A stretch of 53,917 bases of DNA from an uncultured Bacteroidia bacterium (GCA_902774145.1 CACYHC010000016.1:1-53917); one strand, 5' to 3'. Counted from the stretch's first letter, positions 33,769 through 41,743 are shown. A program made the numbers and translations. Notes: generated from the letters alone by a model not told the origin.

Positions 33769-36129
33769 TCAGTCCTTCGGTCCCAGGCGGCAATGGCGGG
33801 AGAAGGGGCGGCCGTCGGCGGTCATTCCCTCGATGCGGACGACATAGGGGAAATTCCCGAGGTCCGTGTTGCAGAACGCGAAATCCGCCTTGCCCCTGGA
33901 AAGTTTCAGCGAAGGTGACCACCACACGGTGCTGCGCTTGTCCGACATCCGGCTCTCTCCGCGGTCATAGCGCGGCGATTCGAAATACTGCGCAATCTGG
34001 TAGCCCAGCGGCACGAAATAAAGCAGCGACGGATCCCGGTAGGTATCCTGCGGCGTCGTGCCGGGCTTGATGCTGATGGAAACGGCGTCGTGCGAGATTT
34101 CGATGCTGCGGAGGTCCTCGACGTGGACCATATCGTAACTCCACCAGGGCTCTTCCGTACCGTTGACGAAAAGTTTGACCGCGCCGCGCGGCGGGTCCAT
34201 GCCGTCGGTGGGGACGGGGAAACCCTCCTCGTCCGTCTCCTGCTGCACCACTTGCGCGCCCACGAGGCCGGAGCGGTTGACCATATGGTCGCCGTCATAG
34301 GAGAAAGACGCCTTCTTCATCTGGACATACTCGATGAGCGTCATCATCTTGTAGTGCGAGAGGTCGTCGTAGCGCTTGGCGTCGAAGGAAAGGATGTCGC
34401 TGCGCCCCGCATCGGCGACGACCACGGCCGCCTGGAGGGTGTCGGTGGTGCCGCCGAGCGAGAGGTCGAACCCGCCGCGCGCATCCTTCCAATACCCCGC
34501 CGGATGCCGGTAAATGTAGGACGGCGCCAGCACGTCCCCATCCCACTTCGGGATGTAGTTCAAACCGATACGGGAGCGTCCGATTTTGATAACGAAGCCC
34601 GTATTCTCCTCGAAATCAATACTGTCGATGATATAGGAGTCCGCCTGGTCCACATCCAGCGTCGTGTAGTACTTGAGTTTGGGAATCAGCAGGGAGAAAT
34701 TGAATTTCTTCGGCATTTTTCCGGACAAGCGCCGGCGGATGCGCCCGCGCACCGTCTGCGTGATTTCCTTGCTTTGTTTCAGGACGATTTTCCCGCCGGC
34801 GGGATTGAGGATCTGGTCCAGGTCATAGAAGCGCCAGCCCTGGATGAGCATCAGCAGGTCCATCGACGCGGTCCGGTCTGCGGCGGAGACGCTTTCGTCA
34901 AAATACCAGTCGGGGTTGTTGACGGGGCCGCGCAGCTCGGAAGTCAGTCCCATATAAGAGAGGATACCGTCCGTCTGCTGCCAGTCCTCCAGCAGGCCGC
35001 GGACCACAGAGACCGAGCAGTTGCCGTCCAGCGGCCGCCCGTCGGCGTCCTTCAGCAGGATTTTGCCCTGCACCAGCCCCCGCGGCTGCGCACTGAACTG
35101 CGTCGTTTCCACGGTACAGCGCGGGAGGCTGTCGTCGAAGATAAAGAAAAGGCGTTCCGCGAGGATGACGCCCCGCTCGCTAACCGCCAGCAGGTGGTTG
35201 ATGCCGGGGCGGAAGCAGTCCTTTGGCGCCCGGACGGTCTGGACATCGCCGTTGCAGCGGAAATTGGCCAGCGGCATCAGGCCGTCGGCATCGCGCAGCA
35301 GCAGGCTCGCCTGTCCCCCGCCCTGTCCGGCCAGGGAGATGTACCAGCTGTCCGCCATCAAGCGGAAACGGATGACGGCGCCTTCCTGTGCGGGGGCAGG
35401 CAGCGGAAAGCGTTTGCCGGCGGAGGTCTCGACGAAATAGGATTTATCCCGTTCCGGCGTGAATTCGAAGGCTCCCATTCCGTCGTGGCGGGAGGCGAAG
35501 AGCGTGACGATGTTGCCGTCGCCGTCCGTAACGCGTCCGCTGAAATCGACGCTGCGGCCCGCGCGGTCCGTCGCCTTTACGGCGATAACGCTATGAACCC
35601 CGGCGAAATAGCGGCCGCTTTCCGGATAGAAGGAGAGGCGGATATCGTCGGGCGAAGTCTTCGGCGGACGGATGCGCTGTTTCTTCTCGCCTATCACGCG
35701 GATGCGCTGGTGAAAAAGGTATTCCGTTTTGCCGTTCAGCTGCCAGAGCGTGTAGGCCCGGAAGGTGTAGAAACCGGTCTCCAGACTCCAGGGAAGTTCG
35801 AGGTAGCCGGGGAATCCGCCGCCCTTGTCTTCCTTGATTTTCGCGTGACAGACCGCGGTCCCCTTCGCGTCCAGCACCTCTACATAGATGTACCGGCTCA
35901 TAGGCAGTTGGTTTTGGCGCGACGAGGCGGCGAGCCAGCCCCGCAGCCAGATCATCTCCCCCGCCGTGTAGCAGGTCCGGTCCATATGGACGTATAGTTT
36001 CTCCGGCGTGCACCACTGCACATAGGTCCCGTAACGGTACATCAGCGTATCCGTCAGCGTCGCCTCCCCCTTGAGCGAGAGGGGCAGCAGGAGCGCAAAG
36101 AGCGCCGTAAGGAGAACGCGTCTGAACAT
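33769..36129 (-). CDS. Large exported MG2-domain protein of Bacteroidota type
   Basis: This 786-residue protein has a signal peptide (about 1-22). Near residue 45 the segment EKLYVHMDRTCYTAGEMIWL matches the MG2 (macroglobulin-like) domain seen in large Bacteroidota surface proteins. Several beta-sandwich regions follow. A plug-like stretch, VEDLRSIEIS near residue 680, recalls the carboxy part of TonB-plug-bearing relatives, but no barrel follows. No protease motif is visible. I chose the ATG at 36129 because the upstream ATG at 36141 lies inside the -7 box TATGTTTG (36135-36142), so it cannot be transcribed. Its function is unknown; an envelope role is likely. Confidence 0.75.
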   Translation of the reverse strand: MFRRVLLTALFALLLPLSLKGEATLTDTLMYRYGTYVQWCTPEKLYVHMDRTCYTAGEMIWLRGWLAASSRQNQLPMSRYIYVEVLDAKGTAVCHAKIKEDKGGGFPGYLELPWSLETGFYTFRAYTLWQLNGKTEYLFHQRIRVIGEKKQRIRPPKTSPDDIRLSFYPESGRYFAGVHSVIAVKATDRAGRSVDFSGRVTDGDGNIVTLFASRHDGMGAFEFTPERDKSYFVETSAGKRFPLPAPAQEGAVIRFRLMADSWYISLAGQGGGQASLLLRDADGLMPLANFRCNGDVQTVRAPKDCFRPGINHLLAVSERGVILAERLFFIFDDSLPRCTVETTQFSAQPRGLVQGKILLKDADGRPLDGNCSVSVVRGLLEDWQQTDGILSYMGLTSELRGPVNNPDWYFDESVSAADRTASMDLLMLIQGWRFYDLDQILNPAGGKIVLKQSKEITQTVRGRIRRRLSGKMPKKFNFSLLIPKLKYYTTLDVDQADSYIIDSIDFEENTGFVIKIGRSRIGLNYIPKWDGDVLAPSYIYRHPAGYWKDARGGFDLSLGGTTDTLQAAVVVADAGRSDILSFDAKRYDDLSHYKMMTLIEYVQMKKASFSYDGDHMVNRSGLVGAQVVQQETDEEGFPVPTDGMDPPRGAVKLFVNGTEEPWWSYDMVHVEDLRSIEISHDAVSISIKPGTTPQDTYRDPSLLYFVPLGYQIAQYFESPRYDRGESRMSDKRSTVWWSPSLKLSRGKADFAFCNTDLGNFPYVVRIEGMTADGRPFSRHCRLGPKD

Positions 36130-36134
36130 TAATA

Positions 36135-36181
36135 CAAACATACGGATAATTTTAATAATCCGGAATTTTTCCTTATGTTTG
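36135..36181. promoter_or_regulatory. Divergent promoters flanking a near-perfect palindrome
   Basis: Two exact -7 boxes, both TATGTTTG, face apart: 36135-36142 on the minus strand (5 bases from the 786-residue gene's ATG) and 36174-36181 on the plus strand (29 bases from the TM2 gene's ATG). Between them lies the inverted repeat CGGATAATT-TT-AATAATCCG (36143-36162) with a single mismatch in 9-bp arms. This layout suggests an operator for a shared regulator. Confidence 0.6.
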
Positions 36182-36210
36182 CGTGTTGTAAATTTAATAC
36201 TTTATTGCCT

Positions 36211-36549
36211 ATGAAACCGGAGTTGGTACAAGCTTTTATGCTGAAAAACGGCGAGTGCTTTGACATGATGACCGTACAGGATGTCCAGAACAAGCTGGCG
36301 GAAATTGACGACGCCAAAGCGGCTCCCATGATCAGCCTCAACCTCCAGAAGCCGACGCTGATGCTGATTATCGCCATTCTGCTGGGCTGGGAGCGTTTCT
36401 TCCTGGATGATATCGGCCTGGGCGTGGTCAAGGTGATTACCTGCTACGGCTGTGGTATCTGGTGGCTCATCGACATTTTCTCCGCGCAAAAGAGGACCTA
36501 CGCGTACAACTACAAGAAGTTCTGTGAAGCCTATATGCTTTGCAAGTAA
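36211..36549 (+). CDS. TM2-domain membrane protein
   Basis: This 112-residue protein has an N-terminal soluble helix region (about 1-50) and a C-terminal TM2 domain. The first membrane helix (about 51-64) is followed by GWERFFLDDIGLGVVKV, the second by GCGIWWLIDIF, which is the TM2 signature of a small loop between two helices. Start ATG 36211 fits a promoter box 29 bases upstream. Its start region has no signal peptide. TM2 proteins are of mixed unknown function. The next gene, DUF2752, overlaps it by 26 bases. Confidence 0.85.
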   Translation: MKPELVQAFMLKNGECFDMMTVQDVQNKLAEIDDAKAAPMISLNLQKPTLMLIIAILLGWERFFLDDIGLGVVKVITCYGCGIWWLIDIFSAQKRTYAYNYKKFCEAYMLCK

Positions 36550-36916
36550 CAAGACGGCGCGGCTGGGGCTGCTGATCGGCCTGGTCTGCGCCGCCCTCTT
36601 GATTTACGCATGCTTCGACCCTGAAAGGACATTTTTTCCGAAATGTCCTTTTTATGCGTTGACCGGTTGGAAGTGCCCGGGCTGCGGAACCCAACGGGCG
36701 GTGCATCAACTGCTGCATCTCCATATCGGCGCGGCCTTCCGGTACAACGCCGCACTGGTCCTGTCCCTCCCCCTGCTCGCTTTCCTGCTGTTGGTGGGGA
36801 GACTCCGGCTCCGTTACCCAAAACTCTACGCCGCCACCCGCAGCAGGTATCTTTCGTGGGCCCTTATCGTTCTGCTGCTCCTCTGGTGGATCTTGCGGAA
36901 TGTATGTGGGTGGTAA
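36524..36916 (+). CDS. DUF2752 membrane protein
   Basis: This protein of about 130 residues has the DUF2752 core: FFPKCPFYALTGWKCPGCG, then TQRAVHQLLHLHIGAAF, flanked by three hydrophobic helices. Two short Cys motifs (KCP and CPGCG) are conserved in the family. The start is uncertain because there is no in-frame ATG close to the core. I chose GTG at 36524, overlapping the TM2 gene by 26 bases; an ATG at 36452 would extend it with residues lacking the family character. The pairing of TM2 with DUF2752 recurs in many bacteria, but the joint role is unknown. Its end is 3 bases from the convergent DUF4143 gene. Confidence 0.8.
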   Translation: MKPICFASNKTARLGLLIGLVCAALLIYACFDPERTFFPKCPFYALTGWKCPGCGTQRAVHQLLHLHIGAAFRYNAALVLSLPLLAFLLLVGRLRLRYPKLYAATRSRYLSWALIVLLLLWWILRNVCGW

Positions 36917-36919
36917 GGC

Positions 36920-38272
36920 TTATTGCACCGGATGGCCGGCCTCTTTCAGGAAGCGTTTCAGCAGAAAGGCAAGGAAATACGGGAAGGTGTAGAACTTTCC
37001 GCCCCAACCAATATTTTTATACCCGAATTTTACTCCATAACAGATATCGGGGTAGGATGACCAATTGATAAGATGGTTCAGGGATGCCGTAGCGCCGTCT
37101 TTTGCCTTTACCTCGACAGGAATCAACGAGTCCGCATCGCGGACAAAGAAATCCATCTCAAGGGCCGGCTTGTCCTTCTTATAATAATACAATTGTTCAT
37201 AGCCTGACTTGCGCAGCATCTCGCCCACGATGTTTTCGTAGATGGCGCCTTTGTAGGTACCAAAGTTCCTGTTGGCCCGGAGGTCATCCTGGGCTTCCTC
37301 ATCCAGAGAAGCAATGAGCAGGCCGGTATCGTGATAATACACTTTGTAGGTATCGGCGTCATAATTGCCCTTCAGCGGAAGTTCCGGATTACCGAGGCAA
37401 TAACAGACATTCACTACCCCGGCATTTTCCAGCCACTCCACCGCGCCGATATATTCGCGGCTCCTTGCCCCTTTGGCAATCTTGCTGATCTGGTACTTTT
37501 TGCTGGTCTTGGCAAGGAAGGTCGATATATGTCTATAGACCGCCAGAATCTTGGCTTTGTCCGACTCCCTGGCGTATTTCGTAATGTCTTCCTCATAGTC
37601 AAGGAGCAGCTGCCGGAGCAATTCCAGCGTACCGCCAAAATGACCATTATCGACATACTTTTTCACCACCTCCGGCATACCGCCGATGGTCATATAGTCC
37701 CGGAATACGTCCATATAAGTGGATAGCTCCAGTTCCGAGAAGGGCGTCAGGCTCGCCATATGGGTATAGAGGTCTTCTACCTGGGATTCGGAATATCCCC
37801 TGGCCCAAAGGAACTCCTCGAAATCCATCGAGTGCATCTCGTAGTCTTCCTTGTTGCCCACGGCATTGGACTCAATCTCTTCGTAGTAGATGCCCATCAG
37901 GGACCCGGAGCAAATCACATCGTAACGACGGTCCTCGTTGAATGATTTCAAGGAGGTTGCGCAATCCGGACATTTCTGCAACTCATCAAAGAAAATGAGC
38001 GTCTTGTGGGGAATGAACTTCAAAGAGGGTTCCATCAAGGAGATGTTCTTAATGATGGTATCTACCTCATAGCCGTTGTCGAAGATGGAACGGAACTTCT
38101 TCTGAAGCACGAAGTTGATTTCTATGACAGACTCATAGTTCTTCTTGCCGAATGCGCGAATCGATTCGGTCTTTCCAATCTGCCTTGCCCCTTTTACGAT
38201 AAGCGGTTTTCGCTCGGGATTCTCCTTCCATTGCGCAAGGAATCTATCTATCTTTCTTTTAAGCAGTTGCAT
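36920..38272 (-). CDS. AAA ATPase with DUF4143 domain
   Basis: This 450-residue protein has a P-loop ATPase domain (about 20-200) with Walker A GARQIGKT near residue 29 and Walker B LIFFDELQKC near 97. A DUF4143 domain follows (about 200-400), containing the VYYHDTGLLIASL segment and the FFVRDADSLIPVEVKA segment, which resembles a PD-(D/E)XK nuclease fold. Such ATPases are numerous in anaerobes and of unknown function, often in accessory regions. ATG 38272 is preferred over 38308 because a -7 box lies between them (38296-38303). The promoter carries three spaced copies of a 14-bp repeat. Confidence 0.85.
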   Translation of the reverse strand: MQLLKRKIDRFLAQWKENPERKPLIVKGARQIGKTESIRAFGKKNYESVIEINFVLQKKFRSIFDNGYEVDTIIKNISLMEPSLKFIPHKTLIFFDELQKCPDCATSLKSFNEDRRYDVICSGSLMGIYYEEIESNAVGNKEDYEMHSMDFEEFLWARGYSESQVEDLYTHMASLTPFSELELSTYMDVFRDYMTIGGMPEVVKKYVDNGHFGGTLELLRQLLLDYEEDITKYARESDKAKILAVYRHISTFLAKTSKKYQISKIAKGARSREYIGAVEWLENAGVVNVCYCLGNPELPLKGNYDADTYKVYYHDTGLLIASLDEEAQDDLRANRNFGTYKGAIYENIVGEMLRKSGYEQLYYYKKDKPALEMDFFVRDADSLIPVEVKAKDGATASLNHLINWSSYPDICYGVKFGYKNIGWGGKFYTFPYFLAFLLKRFLKEAGHPVQ

Positions 38273-38276
38273 AGAT

Positions 38277-38354
38277 AAAATCACATTTTCAGCATCAAAA
38301 ATAAGCAAAAAATCACATTTTCGGCATATTTTTTCCGCGAAAAATCACATTTTC
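38277..38354 (-). repeat. Three 14-bp direct repeats at 32-bp spacing over the DUF4143 promoter
   Basis: The plus strand has AAAATCACATTTTC at 38277-38290, 38309-38322 and 38341-38354, all identical; starts are 32 bases apart, about three helical turns. On the minus strand each reads GAAAATGTGATTTT, with AAAAT/ATTTT arms around GTG. One copy covers the predicted transcription start, one lies just upstream of the -7 box, and one lies beyond. The 18-bp intervals are AT-rich and unrelated. The gap between hipT and the ATPase gene holds nothing else. Confidence 0.85.
38296..38303 (-). promoter_or_regulatory. -7 promoter box of the DUF4143 gene
   Basis: The minus strand reads TATTTTTG, an exact TAnnTTTG match 23 bases upstream of the ATG. 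It is flanked at 5-6 bases on each side by identical 14-bp repeats, so any protein bound to those would block polymerase. Confidence 0.6.
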
Positions 38355-38376
38355 CGGATTTTTCGGCAAAAATGGA

Positions 38377-39372
38377 TTAACTCCGCGTAAAACGGGCAAT
38401 GCGCTCGCGGACGATGCGTAGGTAACTTCGTTTCATTTTGTCACCCAGAAAACTGCGGCCGATAAGCGATATCGCCTCGGCAGGCAGTTCCATATAGCGG
38501 TCCAGAATCTTTTCCGCACGGCTTCCGAGAAGTCCGATGCCTTCCGCGAATCGCGCGAAATCCTGGCGACAAGGGTGGCCGCTGCGAACATAGGCATCGC
38601 TTTTCTCCAAGCCGGGAGACAGCGCATCATCAAGTCCAAAGTCATCCCCGTTCACGTGAAGACTAGTATTCAGGAGGTCATAAGCCGGTGCAAGACGGTA
38701 ATCCGCCCCCTGCCGTATCAACGAGAAATTCTTCAGGTGGGCATCGCCGTTGGCATATATATAATTGAACACAACCAGGTCGAAGAAGCGTTCCATATCC
38801 ACCATCCACGCCTGGACATTCTTTCGGATGGCCGCCGCAATATCCGCATAACAGCCGCTGTATTTGAACATCTTCCCTCCATCCTGCTCATTCCGTCCGA
38901 GGATAGACGCGATATCTTCCATAGGGCACTTTTCGCCTTCGGCAAGGATGTCAAAGCGTTTCGTAATGTATACCATCTGCCCCTTCGGGGTAAAACACAG
39001 TCCGTTGGCCGCAGTGAGGATGCCATATACCTGGGAGGCAATCTGCATCGTCAAGTGCTCATTGGCGGGAATCTGCTTTCGTGCCTGAAGCGTCGGGTCC
39101 CAGGGAGCCGGCTTGAGGATGTGCGTTGAGCGCTCATCGTCGCCGGAAAGCCTGATTCTCCCGTCGCGCACGAGCGCAGGGAATTTCTCCTGAACGCCGG
39201 AAACGGAGATTCGCTGCATCGCGGCAGCAATCTCTCCCCCATTCCTGAATTCATCGATATCGAAGTCCAGGAAAGGACTGGTCTTCTGCCCGTCAAACAG
39301 TCGCTTGATTGCCTTGGGACAGTAGTTTTCATAACCCTGGGCAAGCAGAGAAGGGCAATTCCTGATATCCAT
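38377..39372 (-). CDS. hipT: HipT-like kinase toxin (HipA C-terminal type)
   Basis: This 331-residue protein has the HipA kinase core without the HipA N-terminal domain. The Gly-rich loop is ISVSGVQEK near residue 55-63; its Ser-Val-Ser corresponds to the autophosphorylation-type serines of HipT/HipA. The catalytic loop is NGDAHLKNFSL near residue 210, and the metal-binding Asp lies in APAYDLLNT near 233. HipT of E. coli O127 phosphorylates tryptophanyl-tRNA synthetase; a similar target is possible but unproven. The ATG at 39372 overlaps the hipS stop (TGATG). The order hipB-hipS-hipT equals that of tripartite HipBST systems. Confidence 0.88.
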   Translation of the reverse strand: MDIRNCPSLLAQGYENYCPKAIKRLFDGQKTSPFLDFDIDEFRNGGEIAAAMQRISVSGVQEKFPALVRDGRIRLSGDDERSTHILKPAPWDPTLQARKQIPANEHLTMQIASQVYGILTAANGLCFTPKGQMVYITKRFDILAEGEKCPMEDIASILGRNEQDGGKMFKYSGCYADIAAAIRKNVQAWMVDMERFFDLVVFNYIYANGDAHLKNFSLIRQGADYRLAPAYDLLNTSLHVNGDDFGLDDALSPGLEKSDAYVRSGHPCRQDFARFAEGIGLLGSRAEKILDRYMELPAEAISLIGRSFLGDKMKRSYLRIVRERIARFTRS

Positions 39373-39701
39373 CACGCTGTAGGTGTTTTAATATTTACCG
39401 CACCGATAAAGTCCTTGCCGGCCATCGCCGCAAGCATCCCGAAAAAATCGCTCTCGTCTATTTTTAATGAACGGCAAATGATGCTGCGATTGGCCCCTTC
39501 CGGGAGCATATTGGTAAAGAACGGGAACAACGAATCAGACTCGAAGGGCTCCTTCCTTTTTGGCAAAGTCACGGATACCGGCGGCAGGCCGGATGTCAGG
39601 TACGCATCATCATAAACAAACGAATAACCCTTGCCAGGATGCTGTTCTTTGAGTATACCAGCCTTGCAGCCATTCATATAAACATCCAGTTGTCTCATCA
39701 T
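39372..39701 (-). CDS. hipS: HipS-like protein (HipA N-terminal domain), likely antitoxin
   Basis: This 109-residue protein is equivalent to the HipA N-terminal subdomain as a separate gene. It shows the LPPVSVTLPKR segment and the FFTNMLPEGANR segment typical of that domain. In HipBST systems the small HipS protein neutralises the HipT kinase, which is the reverse of the usual HipB antitoxin role. The start at 39701 (tandem ATG) overlaps the hipB stop by 4 bases, and its stop overlaps hipT by 1. It is a complete domain rather than a broken hipA, because the starts and stops are tightly coupled. Confidence 0.85.
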   Translation of the reverse strand: MMRQLDVYMNGCKAGILKEQHPGKGYSFVYDDAYLTSGLPPVSVTLPKRKEPFESDSLFPFFTNMLPEGANRSIICRSLKIDESDFFGMLAAMAGKDFIGAVNIKTPTA

Positions 39702-39901
39702 TCAACGGTGTTACGAACCCTAAATTGCATCTCCATTCCCAATACGTCCAGCAGTTTGGTAACGGTAGAGAAGGACGGATTGCCTTTGCCCCGCTCAATA
39801 TCCTTTACGGTAGCCACCCCAACACCAGCCATCTCTGCCAAATCCGGCTGCGATACGGCAAGTGTTTTGCGGCGCGATTTCAAAACTTCTCGAAGGTTCA
39901 T
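39698..39901 (-). CDS. hipB: HipB-like XRE-family DNA-binding protein
   Basis: This 67-residue protein is a single helix-turn-helix of the XRE/Cro type: segments VSQPDLAEMAGVGVATVKDIE and GKGNPSFSTVTKLLDVLG are the recognition region. It is too small for a full HipB tail. As the first gene of the hipB-hipS-hipT operon it should repress the operon. A -7 box lies 27 bases upstream, flanked by repeated 14-bp candidate operators. Confidence 0.9.
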   Translation of the reverse strand: MNLREVLKSRRKTLAVSQPDLAEMAGVGVATVKDIERGKGNPSFSTVTKLLDVLGMEMQFRVRNTVE

Positions 39902-39910
39902 AAGTACAAT

Positions 39911-39986
39911 AAATCATACTATTTTCCGCAAAAATAAGGTAAAACTTTCATTTTTGCAAGAAAAAGTCGATTAAATCATACTATTT
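39911..39986 (-). promoter_or_regulatory. hipBST promoter with two repeat operators
   Basis: The -7 box TATTTTTG (minus strand) lies at 39929-39936. AAATCATACTATTT occurs exactly at 39911-39924 and again at 39973-39986, once just downstream of the box and once 37 bases upstream. On the minus strand it reads AAATAGTATGATTT, with AAAT/ATTT arms. The two copies probably bind HipB (or HipB-HipS-HipT) to repress the operon. Confidence 0.6.
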
Positions 39987-40067
39987 CATTTTGTTGACTA
40001 TATTGAACAACATGAAAAATTTTTGAATTTTGTTCAGTGTATTTATCGTTTTGTTCTACCAGGGATC

Positions 40068-40118
40068 TGTTTATTCCAATAAACAATTTTTGGCCAAATT
40101 TGTTTATTGCGATAAACA
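40068..40118. repeat. Two orphan palindromes in the 240-bp gap upstream of hipB
   Basis: TGTTTATTCCAATAAACA (40068-40085) and TGTTTATTGCGATAAACA (40101-40118) share perfect arms of at least 7 bp around a short centre, 33 bases apart. They resemble paired operators of a small helix-turn-helix repressor. No gene with a matching start is adjacent: the region 39902-40141 lies between the hipB start and the stop of the TerB-like gene. A further TGAACAA/TTGTTCA inverted repeat lies at about 40003-40036. No coding sequence was seen in this gap. Confidence 0.65.
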
Positions 40119-40141
40119 CGGAGAAAAATTCAATGTCACTA

Positions 40142-41554
40142 TCAGCCTAAAAGCTTAAGATACGCCTTATAAATAGAAGACTCAAGTAAGGGGGTTGAGC
40201 CTTCTCGGCTGATTATAGTAACATTTTCTGGATTAATGGGTATGTAGTATGAATTTTTCCCTGTTTTTGTAGGTGTAAAGAGGTGAAGTTCACCCTTGAT
40301 TCCACACTCTTCCAAACCTTTCATTACTTTTGTTTTGATAGGCCGAAATGTAGATGAACTCGTTATATCCGGAATCTTCTCTCGATTACTAACCAAATGA
40401 TATGCTTCTACGAATTGAGCCTGAACCTTTTTACTCAGTTCTCTTTCATAATCGAAATCAATTCCTCTTTGAGGGCTACTGGCAGAGCCACAGAGCAACA
40501 GTAGATAAAAGGCTGCTTCACGCCCGTTGATTAGGACAGGATACTTTGCATCACCTTTACAAATTTCTATAGAAAATTTATGTCCCGGTTCAGATAGGTC
40601 AATTACTGGATTTCTCCCAGCACGAGTATAAACTCTGACCTCCCATGTTTCAACCTTATCGGCAGCTATGACATCTAGTAGGGCCTTATGAAATCCGCCA
40701 TACAAGAAGTCTTTTGCTTGATCAGCATGATGGTTGACATGTACCACATATGGCCCCTGACGCCTATTCAGCCCTTCTATAAATGTTATTAGTTGCCCCT
40801 TTATGTCATCCATATTAACATCGTAGCAAAGATAATTCGCATAATCATTACCACTTACCACACTATTAGGAAGTCCAATTAGCCAGGACGGCCGTTGCAT
40901 GGTTAGGCCCATCTGAAGCTTACCGTTTAGCACCTGTAGAAAAAAATACCGTGAATCCATATCCTGCAGGGCTCTCGTTTTGTTCAAAAACGCTCTTTCA
41001 CTCAACGTAGGGTTTACGAGAGAGATAAGCCTCACTAAATCTTTGACTTTCTTCATTACTTTAAAATCCATCGCAACCCTGGGGATATAGATGAGTTCTA
41101 GTCCTGCCATTTCGACTATTCTTCTCAACTCCTCGTAATTACGATCCAGGTCGTTTTTCCTGGGATTGTAAGTCGAATCAACATAGACAATCTGCGAAGG
41201 CAGAATTGGACGGTTTTTCAGAGGCATAGAGAGAATTCGGCCTTTACCAGAATTAACGATTTCAATGGAACTGATTAATAGTGCTTCTTCTCGACAACAT
41301 TCACCATCTTTAAGAGCAAGATTTTCCATCAAATCAACAATCTTCTCTCTAACATGCATCTTCTGATCAGCAAGACAAACGGCCGCTTCAGCCAAGGAAA
41401 TCTCATAACTTGCAACATAGCATTCCTTAGTAAGTTCATAGAATTTCGCTGCTTCCTCAAGGATGTCCATCTCATCTACCGATATGACATTGTCAGATTT
41501 TACTAGATCTGCAAGTATCCTACATAAACTATTCTTAAGTTCAATACTAGCCAT
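40142..41554 (-). CDS. Protein with TerB-like N-terminal region, function unknown
   Basis: This 470-residue cytoplasmic protein has an N-terminal helical region (about 1-95) that resembles TerB/DjlA-type domains: the repeated pattern SDNVISVDEMDIL and LALKDGECCREEALL is the acidic metal-binding helix pair of that fold. The rest (about 120-470) has no domain I recognise; the C-terminal segment IKGELHLFTPTKTGKNSYYIP looks like a compact DNA- or nucleotide-binding end, but this is guesswork. There is no signal peptide. It is divergent from the AlbA-WYL regulator and AT-richer than the chromosome around it, so horizontal acquisition is likely. A defence role is only suggested by its neighbours. 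Confidence 0.6.
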   Translation of the reverse strand: MASIELKNSLCRILADLVKSDNVISVDEMDILEEAAKFYELTKECYVASYEISLAEAAVCLADQKMHVREKIVDLMENLALKDGECCREEALLISSIEIVNSGKGRILSMPLKNRPILPSQIVYVDSTYNPRKNDLDRNYEELRRIVEMAGLELIYIPRVAMDFKVMKKVKDLVRLISLVNPTLSERAFLNKTRALQDMDSRYFFLQVLNGKLQMGLTMQRPSWLIGLPNSVVSGNDYANYLCYDVNMDDIKGQLITFIEGLNRRQGPYVVHVNHHADQAKDFLYGGFHKALLDVIAADKVETWEVRVYTRAGRNPVIDLSEPGHKFSIEICKGDAKYPVLINGREAAFYLLLLCGSASSPQRGIDFDYERELSKKVQAQFVEAYHLVSNREKIPDITSSSTFRPIKTKVMKGLEECGIKGELHLFTPTKTGKNSYYIPINPENVTIISREGSTPLLESSIYKAYLKLLG

Positions 41555-41573
41555 ATGAAAATTTTTATCGCAA

Positions 41574-41581
41574 CAAATTTA
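41574..41581 (-). promoter_or_regulatory. -7 promoter box of the TerB-like gene
   Basis: The minus strand reads TAAATTTG, an exact TAnnTTTG match, ending 19 bases before the ATG at 41554. The 240-bp divergent gap 41555-41794 is very AT-rich with no gene seen in it. Confidence 0.5.
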
Positions 41582-41743
41582 TGAAAATCATCGGAATGCC
41601 GCAAATCGACAGATATGATAGCAAGAAATTTATGTCAAAAATAATTCTTATATACTTAATCATCATATATTTACTATACTTAAACTGAAATTGCAACAAA
41701 TATTTAATCGTTCTCAGTTTTTTTGTTTTACTAATAAAGTCCT

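Noticed and set aside
34090-35997. 635-codon plus-strand frame opposite the MG2 protein gene
   Set aside because: Signal peptide, promoter and MG2 segment support the minus strand.
38277-38354. Short CRISPR array
   Set aside because: Three 14-bp repeats with 18-bp intervals are too short, are AT-rich, lie in a promoter and have no cas genes nearby.
38377-39701. hipA broken into two pieces by mutation
   Set aside because: The two frames have coupled start and stop codons (TGATG) and match the HipS and HipT lengths of tripartite systems, so the split is a natural organisation.
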